DNA of 64,000 nucleotides. Origin: Flaccisagitta enflata. Its lineage: Eukaryota > Chaetognatha > Sagittoidea > Aphragmophora. Of the stretch, positions 35,079 to 47,662 are shown one piece after another. The stretch lies in assembly GCA_965153355.1 (NCBI GenBank), contig OZ231126.1:27094001-27158000 (forward strand), in the 5' to 3' direction. Numbering within the stretch: the stretch's first letter is position 1; the number at the start of each line of letters is the position of its first letter. The notes beneath the pieces are model-generated. The model did no database searches. It was not told where the DNA came from and saw nothing but the letters and a program-made list of their open reading frames with translations. Both the position numbers and the translations under genes were made by a program.

Positions 35079-35308
35079 AAACAAGGCCGGATACACGGCT
35101 ACCCCAGTCGCGTGCGGGTGGGCGGGGGCCAAAGTTGAGGTCACCAGATCATTTGGGCAGGAGCAATGAAGCCAAAAATCCCAAAAACCCAAAAAAAGTA
35201 AAGTGTGACGGACCGATGGACCGACGGACGGATGGACTGACGGACTGACGGACCGACGGACGGACCGACAAAGCGGGGTGTAGAGTCGCGTAGCACGCGA
35301 CTAAAAAT
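35079..35308 (+). mobile_element. F1 element, class a head, well preserved
   Basis: The head is AACAAGGCCGGATACACGGC and the subterminal motif is GTCGCGTGC. A GGACCGACGGAC tract follows, then AAAGCGGGGTGTAGA, and the tail hairpin is GTCGCGTAGCACGCGAC then TAAAAA. Here the head reads GTCGCGTGC rather than GTCGCGGAC, and the tail arm is GCACGCGAC to match. It lies inside the Helentron remnant in opposite orientation. Confidence 0.85.
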
Positions 35309-36940
35309 TTGGTCAATATCTCTTTTTTTCATGAAAAAACATCCATTTAAGTTCAAGCCTCAATTGTGGCAAAAATGCCTTGCTTACATCGACTGATCAT
35401 GCAAGTTCTTAATTTTTTTCTGGGGTCTATTCAGTGAGCTAAACCATTTTAGTTGCTGACCATAGACTTATGCCTAATAGAGAGAAGACAATCATTGATG
35501 TCATCAACACCTTCGCGAGATAAGTTCCACTGTCGCCTTTTCAGACCCTCCCTATTTCGGATCTTTTAAGACGCCTGTTCCAATTTGTCCCATGAGTATT
35601 TTTCATTTCAAGACGCTTGGCCCAACATCAACGTACTACGCGAATTAAAAAAAAAGGCAAGTTTTTCTATAGGTGATTTTTGCGCCTTTGGTTCATTAGA
35701 GATATAATTTATTGGTGACCAAATTGAAGCTTTTTTTGAGGGCTTGCTTTTGAGCGCAATCCCACATCTGTAGCTTTATTCGTTTAGAAATTACACTCAA
35801 ATGAAGGTACATGAGTCAAAATTCAAAAGTGCAGTAAGAGGAAAAAAAAGAATGTTTTGGGGGTGAAGATGATGGAATAATTGCACTGCTATGAGCAATC
35901 GGGCATTGTTCTACCCATGCTGTCTGCTTTTATAGTTCCTATATTTGAGTTCCTCAATGTCTATTATGAAAAATTAAGCACTGACTTTAATTGAATGTGA
36001 TAAAACCATTAAAATCAACATGGATCAAACTGAAAAACAAAGGCGAAAAATATGTCAAGTACATGTCCTTTTTGCACGGCTATTTCTCTGCATCAACTTG
36101 ATTCTGATGGCCTAAACTCTTTGATATGATGCACAAAAACTCAAAAAAACCAAACTAGCTTGCAAAAAGCTGCTCAGAACATAAATAAAGTCCAATTCAA
36201 GCTCTTTAATGAAAAACTTGCGTTTTTTTTAATTCGGGTGGTAAGTTGCTAGCCACTTTCTTGTCATATATCAACTATCATTTGAACACTCCGACAAATG
36301 GAAATCTAAGCCAAGGGAAAGGAAACACTTTTTGTCACTTACAAAAACTTCGTTGTTGTTGTTGTTGTTGTCATTGTCATCGTCGTTCATCGTCGTCGTT
36401 GTTGTTGTTGTTGTTGTCATTGTCATCGTCGTCGTCGTTGTCATCGTCATCTGGTCATCATTGTGTTGTCACAGTCAAATGATAGATAATGACACATTTT
36501 GAACAAAGCTTCTCTCGAAGGTCCGCCACTAAAAATATTTTTCTAGGCCTTACAAATGTGTATCTGTTAGTTGCCGGTACTGTCAAATCCATAATGGTGC
36601 TGACCTGACAAAAATATAAAATGAAGAAGTACATTGAAATTGGGCAATTTGTGAATGAGAATCTGAGTGGAGATATGGACCAGGATTTCATAGCCATTTT
36701 AGACAAAGAAAGCTATCAAGAATAGAGCTTGGTTCCGCTTCACGAAGCCGCTATCTGATGCTCATTATTCTAATTTACATAATTAAGTAAAAACTTGCAT
36801 TTGCTGACGTCCTAGGCTTCGTTAAGCGACAATATTTGCAGGAACGAATTTGGGTGGTTAGTTGGAAAAGTAAAGTTCAGTTTCAGATGCTTCTGAGCGA
36901 TGAAATTTTTTCGAGTTACGTGGACGCCTGAAAAAATATA
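35309..36940. other. Helentron interior / nested sequence
   Basis: No coding recognised. There is a (GTT/GTC/CGT)n trinucleotide tract at about 36350-36455. A short inverted pair GAATTAAAAAAAAAGGCAAG and its near complement at about 35640 and 36205-36235 suggests another decayed foldback of about 600 bp. Confidence 0.35.
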
Positions 36941-38333
36941 CTACCTAAAATCATATAAATGCGGAAAGGGTGCACTATAAATGAATTCATGTGGGCTTTG
37001 TTCACAATTGAACTTGTGGTACCTGAGGACTTGCACTGATCGCCGTCTCATGTAGGGCAGTTCACCTGGTTTCAGGCCCTGAATGCAAATGAATAGTGGT
37101 AACTCTGTTGCTGGTTCTGATTCATCATAGTCAACACTGATGATATGGTTTTCAAATGTGACTTTACCAAATTTGTCACATTCTTTTTGTACTTTTTGGG
37201 GAGAGAAGTCACAATCTTCATCAATCTTGCTCACTGAGCAATACTTTTTCACAAACTGCGCATAACAGAGCTTTGAAAGTAGTGGTTGTTTTTTGCAATC
37301 ACGTCTTAAGTATTTTTCATAGAGGGATGGGTTCTCTTGGTATTTTCCCTGTCTTCCCTCAACCACCACTACTTTCTCACAATGTTTGACATCTGCCTCA
37401 TCAATCTTTTCTAAAAATCGACTGGGGTTAAACCCAGTTTGGGCAAAGATAGACTTGACATTTGAATCCTTCATAACCATATTTGGGATGATTCTGTAGT
37501 AGGCTTCACTTTCCCCTTTCTGCCTATGGGTAAAGAAAACTGATACCATCTTTCTGAGCTTGGATTTCAAATCTTCATTTTGAGATTCTTTCACTGCCTC
37601 CTGTAGTATTTTCATAGTTCCACTGTTGTCCTTTGCGTAGTAGTCGCTGATATAGGTGATGACAGCAAAATAATCTAAACACAACTGGAAATCCATGTTG
37701 CCATTCCATGCAGCAAACCACTCAGGATTGTAAGTATTCACCATGATCTCGTTTGTGTCACATTTATAATGAATGGAGTAGCCTTTCCTGTTAACAGATA
37801 GGGCTTTTTCAGGATCAACAAATGTTAAATGACATTCAATTCTTTCTTTCATGAGGGCTGTCATATCATGTTCTTGAGGTTGAAAATTGCAAGCTTTGGC
37901 TTTCAGAATGTCCACAGAAACTGAGCCATCTTGGATCTCATGGTTATCAAAGAGATTTTTCATGTCTTCTGGCAGTTGAATCTGAGCTTTCTTGTCATAT
38001 TCTCCATTCTCATTAAGGTTTTCAAGCCTGTATTTGATTTTGCTCTCCTCAAATAGTTGCTTGGTTTTACTTACTCCCATGGAAATCAACTTTTTCCATT
38101 TTTTCCTAGTCCTCAAGAACCTCCTTTACTCCATCAAGAAACTGTGTGTGTTGTGCTATTTTTTCTTTTCTTTCCTTCTCCTCAGGGTACTTGATGAAGG
38201 AAGGGGTGCTTATGATGGTCTTATGAATTGGATATTTAGGAAAATTGAACCGGCATGCAGTTCCATACTTCTTGCAGGCTTTTGCTGTGTGAAGATGCAC
38301 ATTAACTTCTGACACAATCGAAGAAAGTTTCAC
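36941..38333 (-). pseudogene. Helentron/Helitron protein, region between Rep and helicase (Helitron-like N part)
   Basis: Two overlapping minus-strand frames, 38333-38106 and 38116-36941, joined by a frameshift near 38110. The first has HLHTAKACKKYGTACRFNFP, the His/Cys cluster that follows the Rep domain in Helitron proteins. The second (391 codons) carries NTYNPEWFAAWNGNMDFQLC, a YFAVITYISDYYAKD segment, the YRIIPNMVMKDSNVKSIFAQ stretch and the YEKYLRR..LCYAQFVKKY stretch, all in the order seen in Helitron replicases. The HUH-containing Rep domain should lie at higher coordinates, but only AT-rich sequence and the foldback at 38556 are there, so the 5' part is missing. It ends in a stop at 36941, well short of the helicase. 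Confidence 0.85.
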
Positions 38334-38555
38334 TTAGCTAAACATATGCAATTATTGATTTTAAATATCAATTTTTTTCTTTGGAATCTTGTACAGCATG
38401 AAGTCACAATGATTCAAGCAAAATTTGAGAATCTTATTTTGATATCTTAATATTATATTAAATGCATGAAATATTAAAACCTTGATTTGGCTAACTTCCT
38501 GTGATGGCTTAAAGCAGCTAAACGAGGTTTGACTACCCCTGATATATATCTACAT

Positions 38556-39188
38556 TAAAAAATCTCAGGATTATGTCAAAATTGTGGGATTTTACCGTCC
38601 GTTCCATTCTAGACCAATTCTGACCCCAGGAACCCAAATCTGCAGTCAAAAATGGTCTCAGGTCAATATTTCGATAGGCTACAGCTACATTTCTCGGGTC
38701 AAAATACTATATAAGGTCAAATTTTCAAAATTGGAAATTTGTCAATCTGATTGCAGATTCAAAATCCTTGCAAAAAACTGTGTAAAGAAAGTGTCTTTCC
38801 TTTTTCAAAATTTTGATTAGAACATAGTCAAAAGTAACATTATCCGTCAAAATTAGGCCAAATTTAGACAAAAGAGCAATTTTACTCTATTTTGGATGTT
38901 TAACGCTAGTTTTGACTATGTTTCAATCAAAATTGAAAAAAAAAGAAAGATACTTTCTTTTAATAGTTTTTTCCAAGGATTTTGAATCTGCAATCAGATT
39001 AACAAATTTCCCGTTTTGAAAATTTGACCTTATACAGTATTTTGACCTGAGAAATGCAGCCGTAGCCTATCGAAATATTGACCTGAGACCATTTCTGATT
39101 GCAGATTTGGATTCCTTGGGTCAAAATTGGTCTAGTAAAGGATGGACAGTAAAATCCCCCAATTTTGACATAATTCTGAGATTTTTTA
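38556..39188. mobile_element. Foldback element FB-A copy 2, perfect 10-bp TSD
   Basis: Same family as 14849-15466, with TAAAAAATCTCAGGATTATG at one end and its complement at the other. ATATCTACAT flanks both sides exactly (38546-38555 and 39189-39198). It sits just beyond the truncated 5' end of the Helentron remnant. Confidence 0.9.
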
Positions 39189-39316
39189 ATATCTACATGT
39201 ATGCAAATGCTCAATATGATCAGTAGGATCAGTTTATTCAGTTAGCGTCAGGAAGTGTTTCCTATCATGTGCAAATTAAGTAAATGCAAAAAAAAGTCTA
39301 CCTGTAAATGATCCTA

Positions 39317-39520
<204 letters not shown>

Positions 39521-39753
39521 CACAGGAAATGATTGAAATAAATCGATTTCTTGCTTTAGGTCATGGATTTTTCTGATTCCTCAAATTAACAGATCATGGA
39601 TATTCACCTTCATTTAGATTTTTATTTGTTTAAGTAGTTAAATTTCATTTCATTTCTATTGCTCTAAGATATCTAACATCTACTTTCAGATTGAAAGTAA
39701 TAGTAGCAATAGTGATAGCTTAACAGTATCTGTGAAAATCCACAAGCATCTAT

Positions 39754-39909
<156 letters not shown>

Positions 39910-40094
39910 CCTTTCTATTGATGGAACAGATGGACGGCAAAATATTCACTAGATGGTCTTGTGATCTGAACAGACAAAAGAGGCTTCAAAATTGCAAAAA
40001 AATATATTTTCAGCTAGTCTGCAGTATCTTCGATGGGGAATCCAAAAATCATGGTCTTGAGAGTCTCCGGAAAGCATTTCAATATCTTATGCGA

Positions 40095-40245
40095 ATACTT
40101 ACTCAAGTCAATAGGGTCAATATGGTCAATAAAGTCATTTTAAGTCATCTTAAGTAATTTCAGGTCACTTTGAGCCATTTAAAGTCTATCCAAGTGATCT
40201 TTAATATTTATGTCCCGCACACGACTTATAGGTGTTGGCCTTGTT
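40095..40245 (-). mobile_element. F1 class b, 5' half only
   Basis: The head in minus orientation ends at 40245 (plus strand TATAGGTGTTGGCCTTGTT). It is preceded by AAGTCATTTT-type units. The tail side is missing. Confidence 0.6.
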
Positions 40246-41254
40246 TGATTATACTCTTTTTTAGTCATTCTATGTCATACTAAGTCATAATTAGTCATAC
40301 TAAGTCATACTTAGTAAGTCATTCTATGTCTTATTAGGCTACATTGAATCATTTAAGTAGGCTTGCAATTTAAAGGGTCAAAACTCATCACTCGCACTAG
40401 TGCAAGTTAATGTGGCGTAACAAATTGTCTTTAACGAATCTTTGTGCCAGTTACTCCGCCAAATTACCGTGATTTGCTATTAATGATCATTTACTGTTAG
40501 CTGCTCTTTTGTCATTGCGTTTGGTGTGATCAAAGCTGCTACCTGGCGGCAGTTGAGAGAATCAGTCAGTGAGACATGGCCCTGGACCACGCAAAACGGA
40601 AAACTCCAAAACAATAACAGTTGCTTTTAAAAGTGTCTGGCCTTTCATTTAATGCTAATATCTGATTCCCTCGCTGTCTCCGTTTTTCCCGCGATGGTGC
40701 TATTGCGCGATTACAAGCTATTCACTGCGACCAAAGATCTTTTGTTTGTTTTAGTTTTCCCCATCCCATCTGCATGATCCCATCTGCCATGCAGATGGCA
40801 GTTAAGAACGGAAACTATTGACAAGGAATGACAGAAGAACAGTTCTAAATGTTAAGACATTATCTTTATAGAGAGACATGAGTCAATTATGGCGGAGGGT
40901 ATTCTGCTTGGTTATAAATGTAACACTAGTTCTTAAAATTCCAATGAGCCAAATCCTAAAAGTGCAATCACTTACAAAATTTTCAACTCTTTTCATATTG
41001 CAAGCCTAATTTCAGTCAATTTGGTCAATTTAGTCGTTTATGTCATTAATAGTCTTTTTAAGTCATTTCACTTCATCTTGAGTCGTTTTAAGTAATCTAG
41101 AGTCATTTGAAGTCATCTTAAGTTACTTTTGTCCCGCACACCCTTGGAGAGGGCCCAAGGGACCCCGTCCTCCTCCTCTTGATTTTTCTTATTACATTTC
41201 TAATAATACCTTCCAAACGCAACCAATCCCATTTAGAGTTGCGTGTCTGCATTT
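40246..41254. other. Spacer with TAAGTCAT units; no gene seen
   Basis: A short array of CATACTAAGTCA units at about 40260-40350 and further AAGTCATTT units at about 41030-41130 look like bodies of class b F1 elements without ends. The middle is unremarkable. Confidence 0.4.
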
Positions 41255-41505
41255 AACAAGGTCTAGGTCGCGTGCGTCGGAATTTTGGGAAAAAGATTGA
41301 CAGACAGACAGGCAGACAGACAGACAGACAGAAAAATCTCCAATATGACCTCTAAATTAGTGGTCTTTGCCACTATTTAGCTTCTTTAATCTTCAACAAT
41401 GTGAAAAATGCAAAAAATCCCTATAAAAGGACACCGTGTTGGACGAACATACAGACCAACAGACTGAAAAGTGGCTTACAGAGTCGCGTAGCACGCAAAT
41501 AAAAA
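41255..41505 (+). mobile_element. F1-like element, variant head (AACAAGGTCTAG)
   Basis: The head is AACAAGGTCTAGGTCGCGTGC, with GACA units in place of GACC near the head, and the tail is GAGTCGCGTAGCACGCAAATAAAAA. The GACA tract is at the 5' side, unlike other copies. Confidence 0.55.
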
Positions 41506-42320
41506 GTCGCTTTTGCTTGTCTGAAACCGCAAATGGCGACATCAAATTCGAACATCAGGTCAGTCTAAAGATTCTGAGCAGTTGACAATACAGCGTAGTC
41601 TTGAGTCTGATAGTGATAGTGACAAGAAAAAATATCTCTGTGAGAGCTCCTTGCTAAAAAGCACGATCTTAGAAATAACCATGACTAGTTTTAAGACGGC
41701 AAACGCAAAATCACACAAAGTGCAAGAATTAAGGACGGCAATGAAGTTTAAAACAACGTTAAAAGTAAAGTTGGATGTAATTATTGCATATATAGCATCA
41801 CAATGACTATCTGGGACTGTGTTACCATCGTCTACGCGTCGACCCCATTGGGGCATGGGAATGACGATTGCGTCTTGAAATTTGTAAAAGTAGAAAAGAG
41901 GTGGAAGGGGAAGATTTCAACCACACAGTGAAAAAAAGCATGGAATGTTGTGTCTGAAAGGTATCAGATTTTTTTTCTGCCTCCGCTATCCCACTTGACC
42001 AGCCAATTCAAATAACTATACGTCATGCTGTACAGGAACAGGAAATCTTGGTTTGATTTCACTTTTTGCTTGTGATATACAATTACAATCAAAAAATATT
42101 ATTACAATTTCAAAAAATGGTGAACAAAATTTTGAAACATTGTTAGGTGAAATTATATCACAGCCTCAGTAAAGAAAATTTTGCATTTCTAAGAACATGG
42201 CCCTTTTCTTATATGTTTGTTAAAAGACAAAATGTTTTTGGAAATGCAAATTTCTTAATTTCTATGCAATGATATAATTTCACCTAACAGGAATAAGATG
42301 TAAAAATATAATTTTCTATA

Positions 42321-42634
42321 AACAAGGCCAACACCTATAAGTCGCGTGCAGGACATAAATAGCTTAAGATGACTTTAATTGAGTTTAAATGACTCAAGGT
42401 GACCTGAAATGACTTGAAATGACTTTAATGACCATATTGACCTTATTGACTTTAGTGACTTATACAACTGAAAATGACTTAAAATGACTTAAAATGACTT
42501 TTAATGACATTTGGGAAGGAGCTGAAGGCCCAAAAAGCTTAAAAACGCTTAAAAAGTAAAAAGGGGACCGACCGACCGACCGACCGACGGACCAACAAAG
42601 CGGTGTGTAGAGTCGCGTAGCACGCAACTAAAAA
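42321..42634 (+). mobile_element. F1 element, class b head with TGACTTAAAA body
   Basis: The head is AACAAGGCCAACACCTATAA plus GTCGCGTGC. The body is tandem AAAATGACTT-type 10-bp units. The tail is (GACC)n, AAAGCGGTGTGTAGA, GTCGCGTAGCACGCAAC then TAAAAA. It is almost the same as the 5' part at 51763. Confidence 0.8.
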
Positions 42635-44040
42635 TCTTTTTTATACCTTTTTCCAATACATTATATACATCAAATCTGTATTTCGGAGATCATCTAAGCA
42701 AAAATTTACTGTTCAATACTTAAAAAATATTTTTGCAAAAAAAAAAAAAAAAAAAAAAAAATTAGAGAAAAATAATATAAAAAATATCTAAAAAATTGTA
42801 ATGACGCATGAAATTTCTTCTTCCCGTACACTGCGTCATAAATAAAAGTATTGTCTCTGAAACAACTAAGGCGTTTTGTTTTACGCATTTAAGCCTCACT
42901 AAGGATCATACAACGGGAATTTGGATGTCATAAGCCAAATTTCGAGATTTGGATGACTGATTCCTAGCAATTTTTCAATGTTTCTGTAGTGCGCCTTGAA
43001 TTACAGTCCGCGTTGGAATGATATTCCATTGTGGACCAAAAAACTCTTATACCCAATATATTTTGAATGCAAGTCACGATAAGAAATTGTCAATTTTTGA
43101 TTTTTCTAAAAAAGTGCCCCAAGAAAGAAGCCCATCCAGAGTGAGGACAAGCAAAAAATCCAGAGTACTCCTCAAATCCACCTGGCGGTAGTTTGAACTG
43201 ATGGTGTAGGCGGGGCACGGGTACCACTGACCATCTAACCGGTTTGCGGACTATGAAAATTGTGGACAACAACAACAACAACGTTTCCGATGACAACTAC
43301 AACGCCCACCCGCCTTAAAATATAGTCCGCGGGCAAAAATCTAGTTCAGTGTGGCCAATGCTCATGAATTTCTTTGCATGGCTGTAGCTCCCATTACTGG
43401 TAATTATTTTTAGGAAATATTAATACATGTTTAGTTTTAATTCACCATATCTTGTTCTTGTGCCGTTTCGGAACAACGACTACATCATTACTCTTTTTAG
43501 GTGCGGTATAAGTTTAGGAACAATGACATCGATACTCTGATTAGGTGCGCTTAAAGAGGCACTGTCTGTCGGTCGGTTGGTCACGCTCGAGGGAAATATC
43601 GCAAGAAATGTTTAAAATCACTTTAAAACTCATCTCATTCATCATTCACATCACTCATTTTATTCATTGTCATATTTAGCTACCGTTAGGTCTGGTAGAA
43701 TTAGGGACAGGTGTGATATAATCAGTGATAGAGCTTGGGATAGGTCTTAGAATTAATAACTCCAGGCAAGCAAGATTAGTGTTACCTGATATTTTTGGAT
43801 ACTGAAATCGTTTGGAGTTACGTGCTCCAGGGTTCTTATCAAAGAAATCTTTTATTGGAAGACATTTATCCGCGACTTTACGTGTAATACGTGGACAACC
43901 AGCCATGCGTGTGTGGGTGTGTCCTCCATTAGTGTAGGTGATCCGTAGACAGTGAGTTGTCTACAAAGAGGTCAGAAAGACAAACGAAATACAGTGCGAT
44001 GGGAGCAGTGGCGGCAGTACAAAGAGGCAGATTAGAGACC
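42635..44040. other. Spacer, no gene recognised
   Basis: It contains a poly-A run, a GGGTACCACTGACCATCTAA motif of the F2 head type at about 43215-43245, and two AGGTGCG tail-like hairpin remnants at about 43494 and 43545 with GTCGGTCGG sequence. A 76-codon minus-strand frame at 43676-43906 is not recognisable. Confidence 0.35.
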
Positions 44041-44044
44041 TGAG

Positions 44045-44393
44045 AGGGTTATTTTGAGGGCTGAATTGAGAGCCAAGTGGTCAGATTTTAGGTATTAGAG
44101 GGATGAATTTTGGGCTGAAATGGTTGATTTTACGGCCTGCCAAGGTTGATTTGGGGCCTCAGTGGACTGATTTTGGGCTTGAGAGAGCTGAGTTTTGGGC
44201 CTGAGAGAACTGAGTATGGGCCTGAGAGGGCTGATTCGGGGCCTGAGAGGGCTGATTTGAGGCCTCAGAGGGGCCTTGGGGGGATGGATGTACAGATGGA
44301 CGTACGTACATACGTACGGACAAAGGTCTGGAAATTCACCTCTGTGCTGTGTCCTACAGGACATCAGCCCTTTGGGGCCGCTGCCCAAAAAGG
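44045..44393 (+). mobile_element. F2 element, array plus 3' end
   Basis: A tandem array of GGCCTGAGAGGGCTGATTTG-type units leads to TCCTACAGGACATCAGCCC and the F2 end TTTGGGGCCGCTGCCC, AAAAAGG. The 5' head is not identifiable. Confidence 0.6.
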
Positions 44394-44466
44394 TTAGGGA
44401 CAAATGGATGGATGGACAGACAGATGGACCGACAGCAATGTACAGTTTTATAGTACTGTGCTTGTG

Positions 44467-46110
44467 TTTTTTAGTCGCGTGCACGCGACTCTATAACCCG
44501 CTCTGTCGGTCCGTCGGTCGGTCGGTCGGTCGGTCCGTCGGTCCGTCCGTAACACTTTGCTTTTTTTCGTCGTTTCACGTCATTTTAGGGTATTTCACGT
44601 CATTTTAAGTCATTTTTAGTCATTTTAAGTCATTTCCAGTCATTTTCAGTCAATTTTAGTCACTTATGTCATTTTGTCATTTTTTGTCATTTTTGTCATT
44701 TTATGTTATTATAAGACATTTTAAGTCATTCTTAGTCATCCTAAGTTATTTTAAGTCATTCTAAGTTATTTTAAGTCATTGTAAGTCATTACTAGTCATT
44801 CTAAGTCATTCTGAGTCACTCTTAAGTTATTTTTTGGCTTTTGTAGTTTTTAGTAACACTTTGCTTTTTTGCGTCATTTTTTGTCAATTTGGGTCGTCTG
44901 GAGTTATTCTGAGTCATTTATGTTTTTTTGTTTTTTGTTTTTTTGTTTTTTTTTTTTTTGTTTTTTTTTTTGTTTTTTTTGTCATTTGTGTTTTTTGGTA
45001 TGTTTTGGCCATGTATTTTGGTATTTTTGGTCATATATGTGATTTCAAGTCTGCTGGTTTCAGTCTGCTGGTTTAAGTCTGCTGGTTTAGGGCTGCTGGT
45101 TTAAGTCTGCTGGTTTAAGTCTTTTGGTTTAGGTCTGCTGGTTTGAGTCTGCTGGTTTAGGTCTGCTGGTTGAAGTCTGCTGGTTTAAGTCTGCTGGTTT
45201 AAGTCGGCTGGTTAAAGTTAGCTGGTTTAAGTTAGCTGGTTTAAGTCTGCTGGTTTAAGTCTGCTGGTTTAAGTCTATTGGTTTAAGTCTGCTGGTTAAA
45301 GTTTGCTGGTTTAAGTCTGCTGGTTAAAGTCTGCTGGTTTAAGTCTGCTGGTTTAAGTCTGCTGGTTTAGGTCTGCTGGTTTAGGTCTGCTGGTTTAGGT
45401 CTGCTGGTTTAAGTCACTGGTTTATGTTTGCTGGTTTAAGTCTGCTGGTTTAGGTCTGCTGGTTAAATTCTGCTGGTTTGAGTCTGCTGGTTTGAGTCTG
45501 CTGGTTTAAGTCTGCTGGTTTAAGTCTGCTGGTTTATGTCTGCTGGTTTATGTCTGCTGGTTTGAGTCTGCTGGTTTAAGTTTGCTGGTTTGGGTCTGGT
45601 TTAAGTCTGGTTAAGGTGTGTTTTAAGTGTGGTTTAAGTCTGGTTTAAGTCTGGTTTAAGTCTGGTCTAAGTATGGTTTTAGTCTGGTTTAAGTATGGTT
45701 TAAGTCTGGTTTGAGTCTGGTTTGAGTCTGGTTTGAGTCTGGTTTAAGTCTGGTTTGAGTCTGGTTTAAGTCTGGTTAAAGTCTGGTTAATGTCTGGTTC
45801 ATGTCTGGTTCATGTCTGGTTCATGTCTGATTTATGTCTGGTTTAGGTCTGGTTTAGGTCTGGTTTAATTCTGGTTTGAGTCTGGTTTGAGTCTGGTTTG
45901 AGTCTGGTTTGAGTCTGGTTTGAGTCTGGTTTGAGTCTGGTTTGTGTTTGGTTTGTGTTTGGTTTGAGTCTGGTTTGAGTCTGGTTTGAGTCTGGTTTGA
46001 GTATGGTTTGGGTCTGGTTTAAGTCTGATTTTCGATAAAAAGATACAATAAGGAGTCAGGTCAGTCAATTTTTTTTGTCCTGCACGCGACTTATAGGTGT
46101 TGGCCTTGTT
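44467..46110 (-). mobile_element. Long F1 element, class b, with three satellite-like arrays
   Basis: In plus orientation: tail hairpin AGTCGCGTGCACGCGACT, (GTCG/GTCC)n at 44505-44553, a TAAGTCATTT array (about 44575-44850), a T/G-rich stretch, AGTCTGCTGGTTTA units (about 45050-45590), AGTCTGGTTTGA units (about 45590-46025), then ATACAATAAGGAGTCAGGTC and the head at 46110. The head (minus strand) is AACAAGGCCAACACCTATAA plus GTCGCGTGCAGGAC. It has no genes. Confidence 0.88.
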
Positions 46111-46580
46111 TTTGTTTTTTTTTGCTTTCTTTTTTTCAATAATCATTCCCAAGTCTGGCAGGAAGGTACAGCTTGAGAAATTTTGCTCTAAGGAAGTAAA
46201 ATATTTTGCCAAGCCCTAGTTGTAACACATTACCTAGGATCCAGTGCATAGCTATTATCCTTCATACTTAAAATTTTGATTAGCTATGTAGCAAAAAACA
46301 AGCCAAAATCACCCTTTTTTTATGTCACACTGATGTCACACTAAAAACCACTATGAAAAAGAAATAGAAAAATCATTATGCCTACCCAACTATAGGTTAT
46401 TTTTGTTTAATTCCAATCCCACAGGAAGAACTAAAGAACGATTGTGTCCAGTTTTCATTAACTATGTAAAAATTTCACTTACAGTTGATATGTCTAAAAT
46501 GATAATTTTTCTGATTTTGACATATAGAAGTATCCTATACTTTAATGGGCAATACCGTATTTTTTGGGGCGCTTTTTAGA

Positions 46581-47598
46581 AACAAGGCCAACACCTATAA
46601 GTCGCGTGCAGGACAAAAATAACTGAACTGACCTGACTCCTTATTGTATCTTTTTATCGAAAACCAGACTTAAACGCAACCCAAAAAGACCCAAACCAGA
46701 CACAAACTAGAATTAAACCAGACCGAAACCAGACCTAAATCAGACATAAACCAGACATAAACCAGATTTAAGCCAAACTCAAATCAGACTCAAACCAGAC
46801 TCAAACCAGACTCAAACCAGACTCAAACCAGACTTAAACCAGACCGAAACCAGGCTCAAACCAGGCTCAAACCAGGCTAAAACCAGACTCAAACCAGACT
46901 CAAACCAGAATTAAACCAGACCAAAACCAGACCAAAACCAGACCTAAATCAGACCTAAATCAAACATAAACCAGACAAAAACCAGACATAGACCAGACCT
47001 AAACCAGACCTTACCCAGACCTAAACCAGACATAAATCAGACATGAACCAGTCTTAAACCAGACTTAAACCAGACATTAACAAGACTTTAACAAAACTTA
47101 AACCAGACTTAAACCAGACTTAAACCAGACTTAAACCATACTTAAACCATAGTTATCTTTAATATCATTTTAACCAGCAGACTTAAACCAGCAGACTTAA
47201 ACCATTAGACCAGCAGACTTAAACCATTAGATTTAAACCAGCAGACTTAAACCAGCAGACTTAAACCAGCAGATTCAAACCAGCAGACTTTAACCAGCAG
47301 ACTTAACCCATTAGATTTAAACCAGCAGACTAAAACCAGCAGATTTAAACCAGCAGATTAAAACCACGAGACTTTAACCATCAGACTTTACCCAGCAGAC
47401 TTTAACCAGCAGACTTTAACCAGTAGACTTTAACCAGTGAATGTATTTGGACGCAAATATCAACGATGGTGAAAATTGAAATCCGATAATTTTCGATTAG
47501 TACTCAAATCTTCATCAGTCGGAATGAGAAAAAGATATAAAGATATAGTGGAAGAGAGATAAGAGCAGAGGAAGAGAGAGAAGAAGAAGGATTGGCAA

Positions 47599-47662
<64 letters not shown>

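Noticed and set aside
41582-41806. 74-codon plus-strand frame with SDSDSD
   Set aside because: No homology recognised and no consistent exon boundaries.
43676-43906. 76-codon minus-strand frame beginning MAGCPRITRKV
   Set aside because: Looks less random than most but has no recognisable domain, neighbour or splice support.
45865-46212. Thr/Gln/Pro-Asn repeat frame resembling a repeat protein
   Set aside because: It reads through the AGTCTGGTTTGA array and the F1 head; no start context or splice support.
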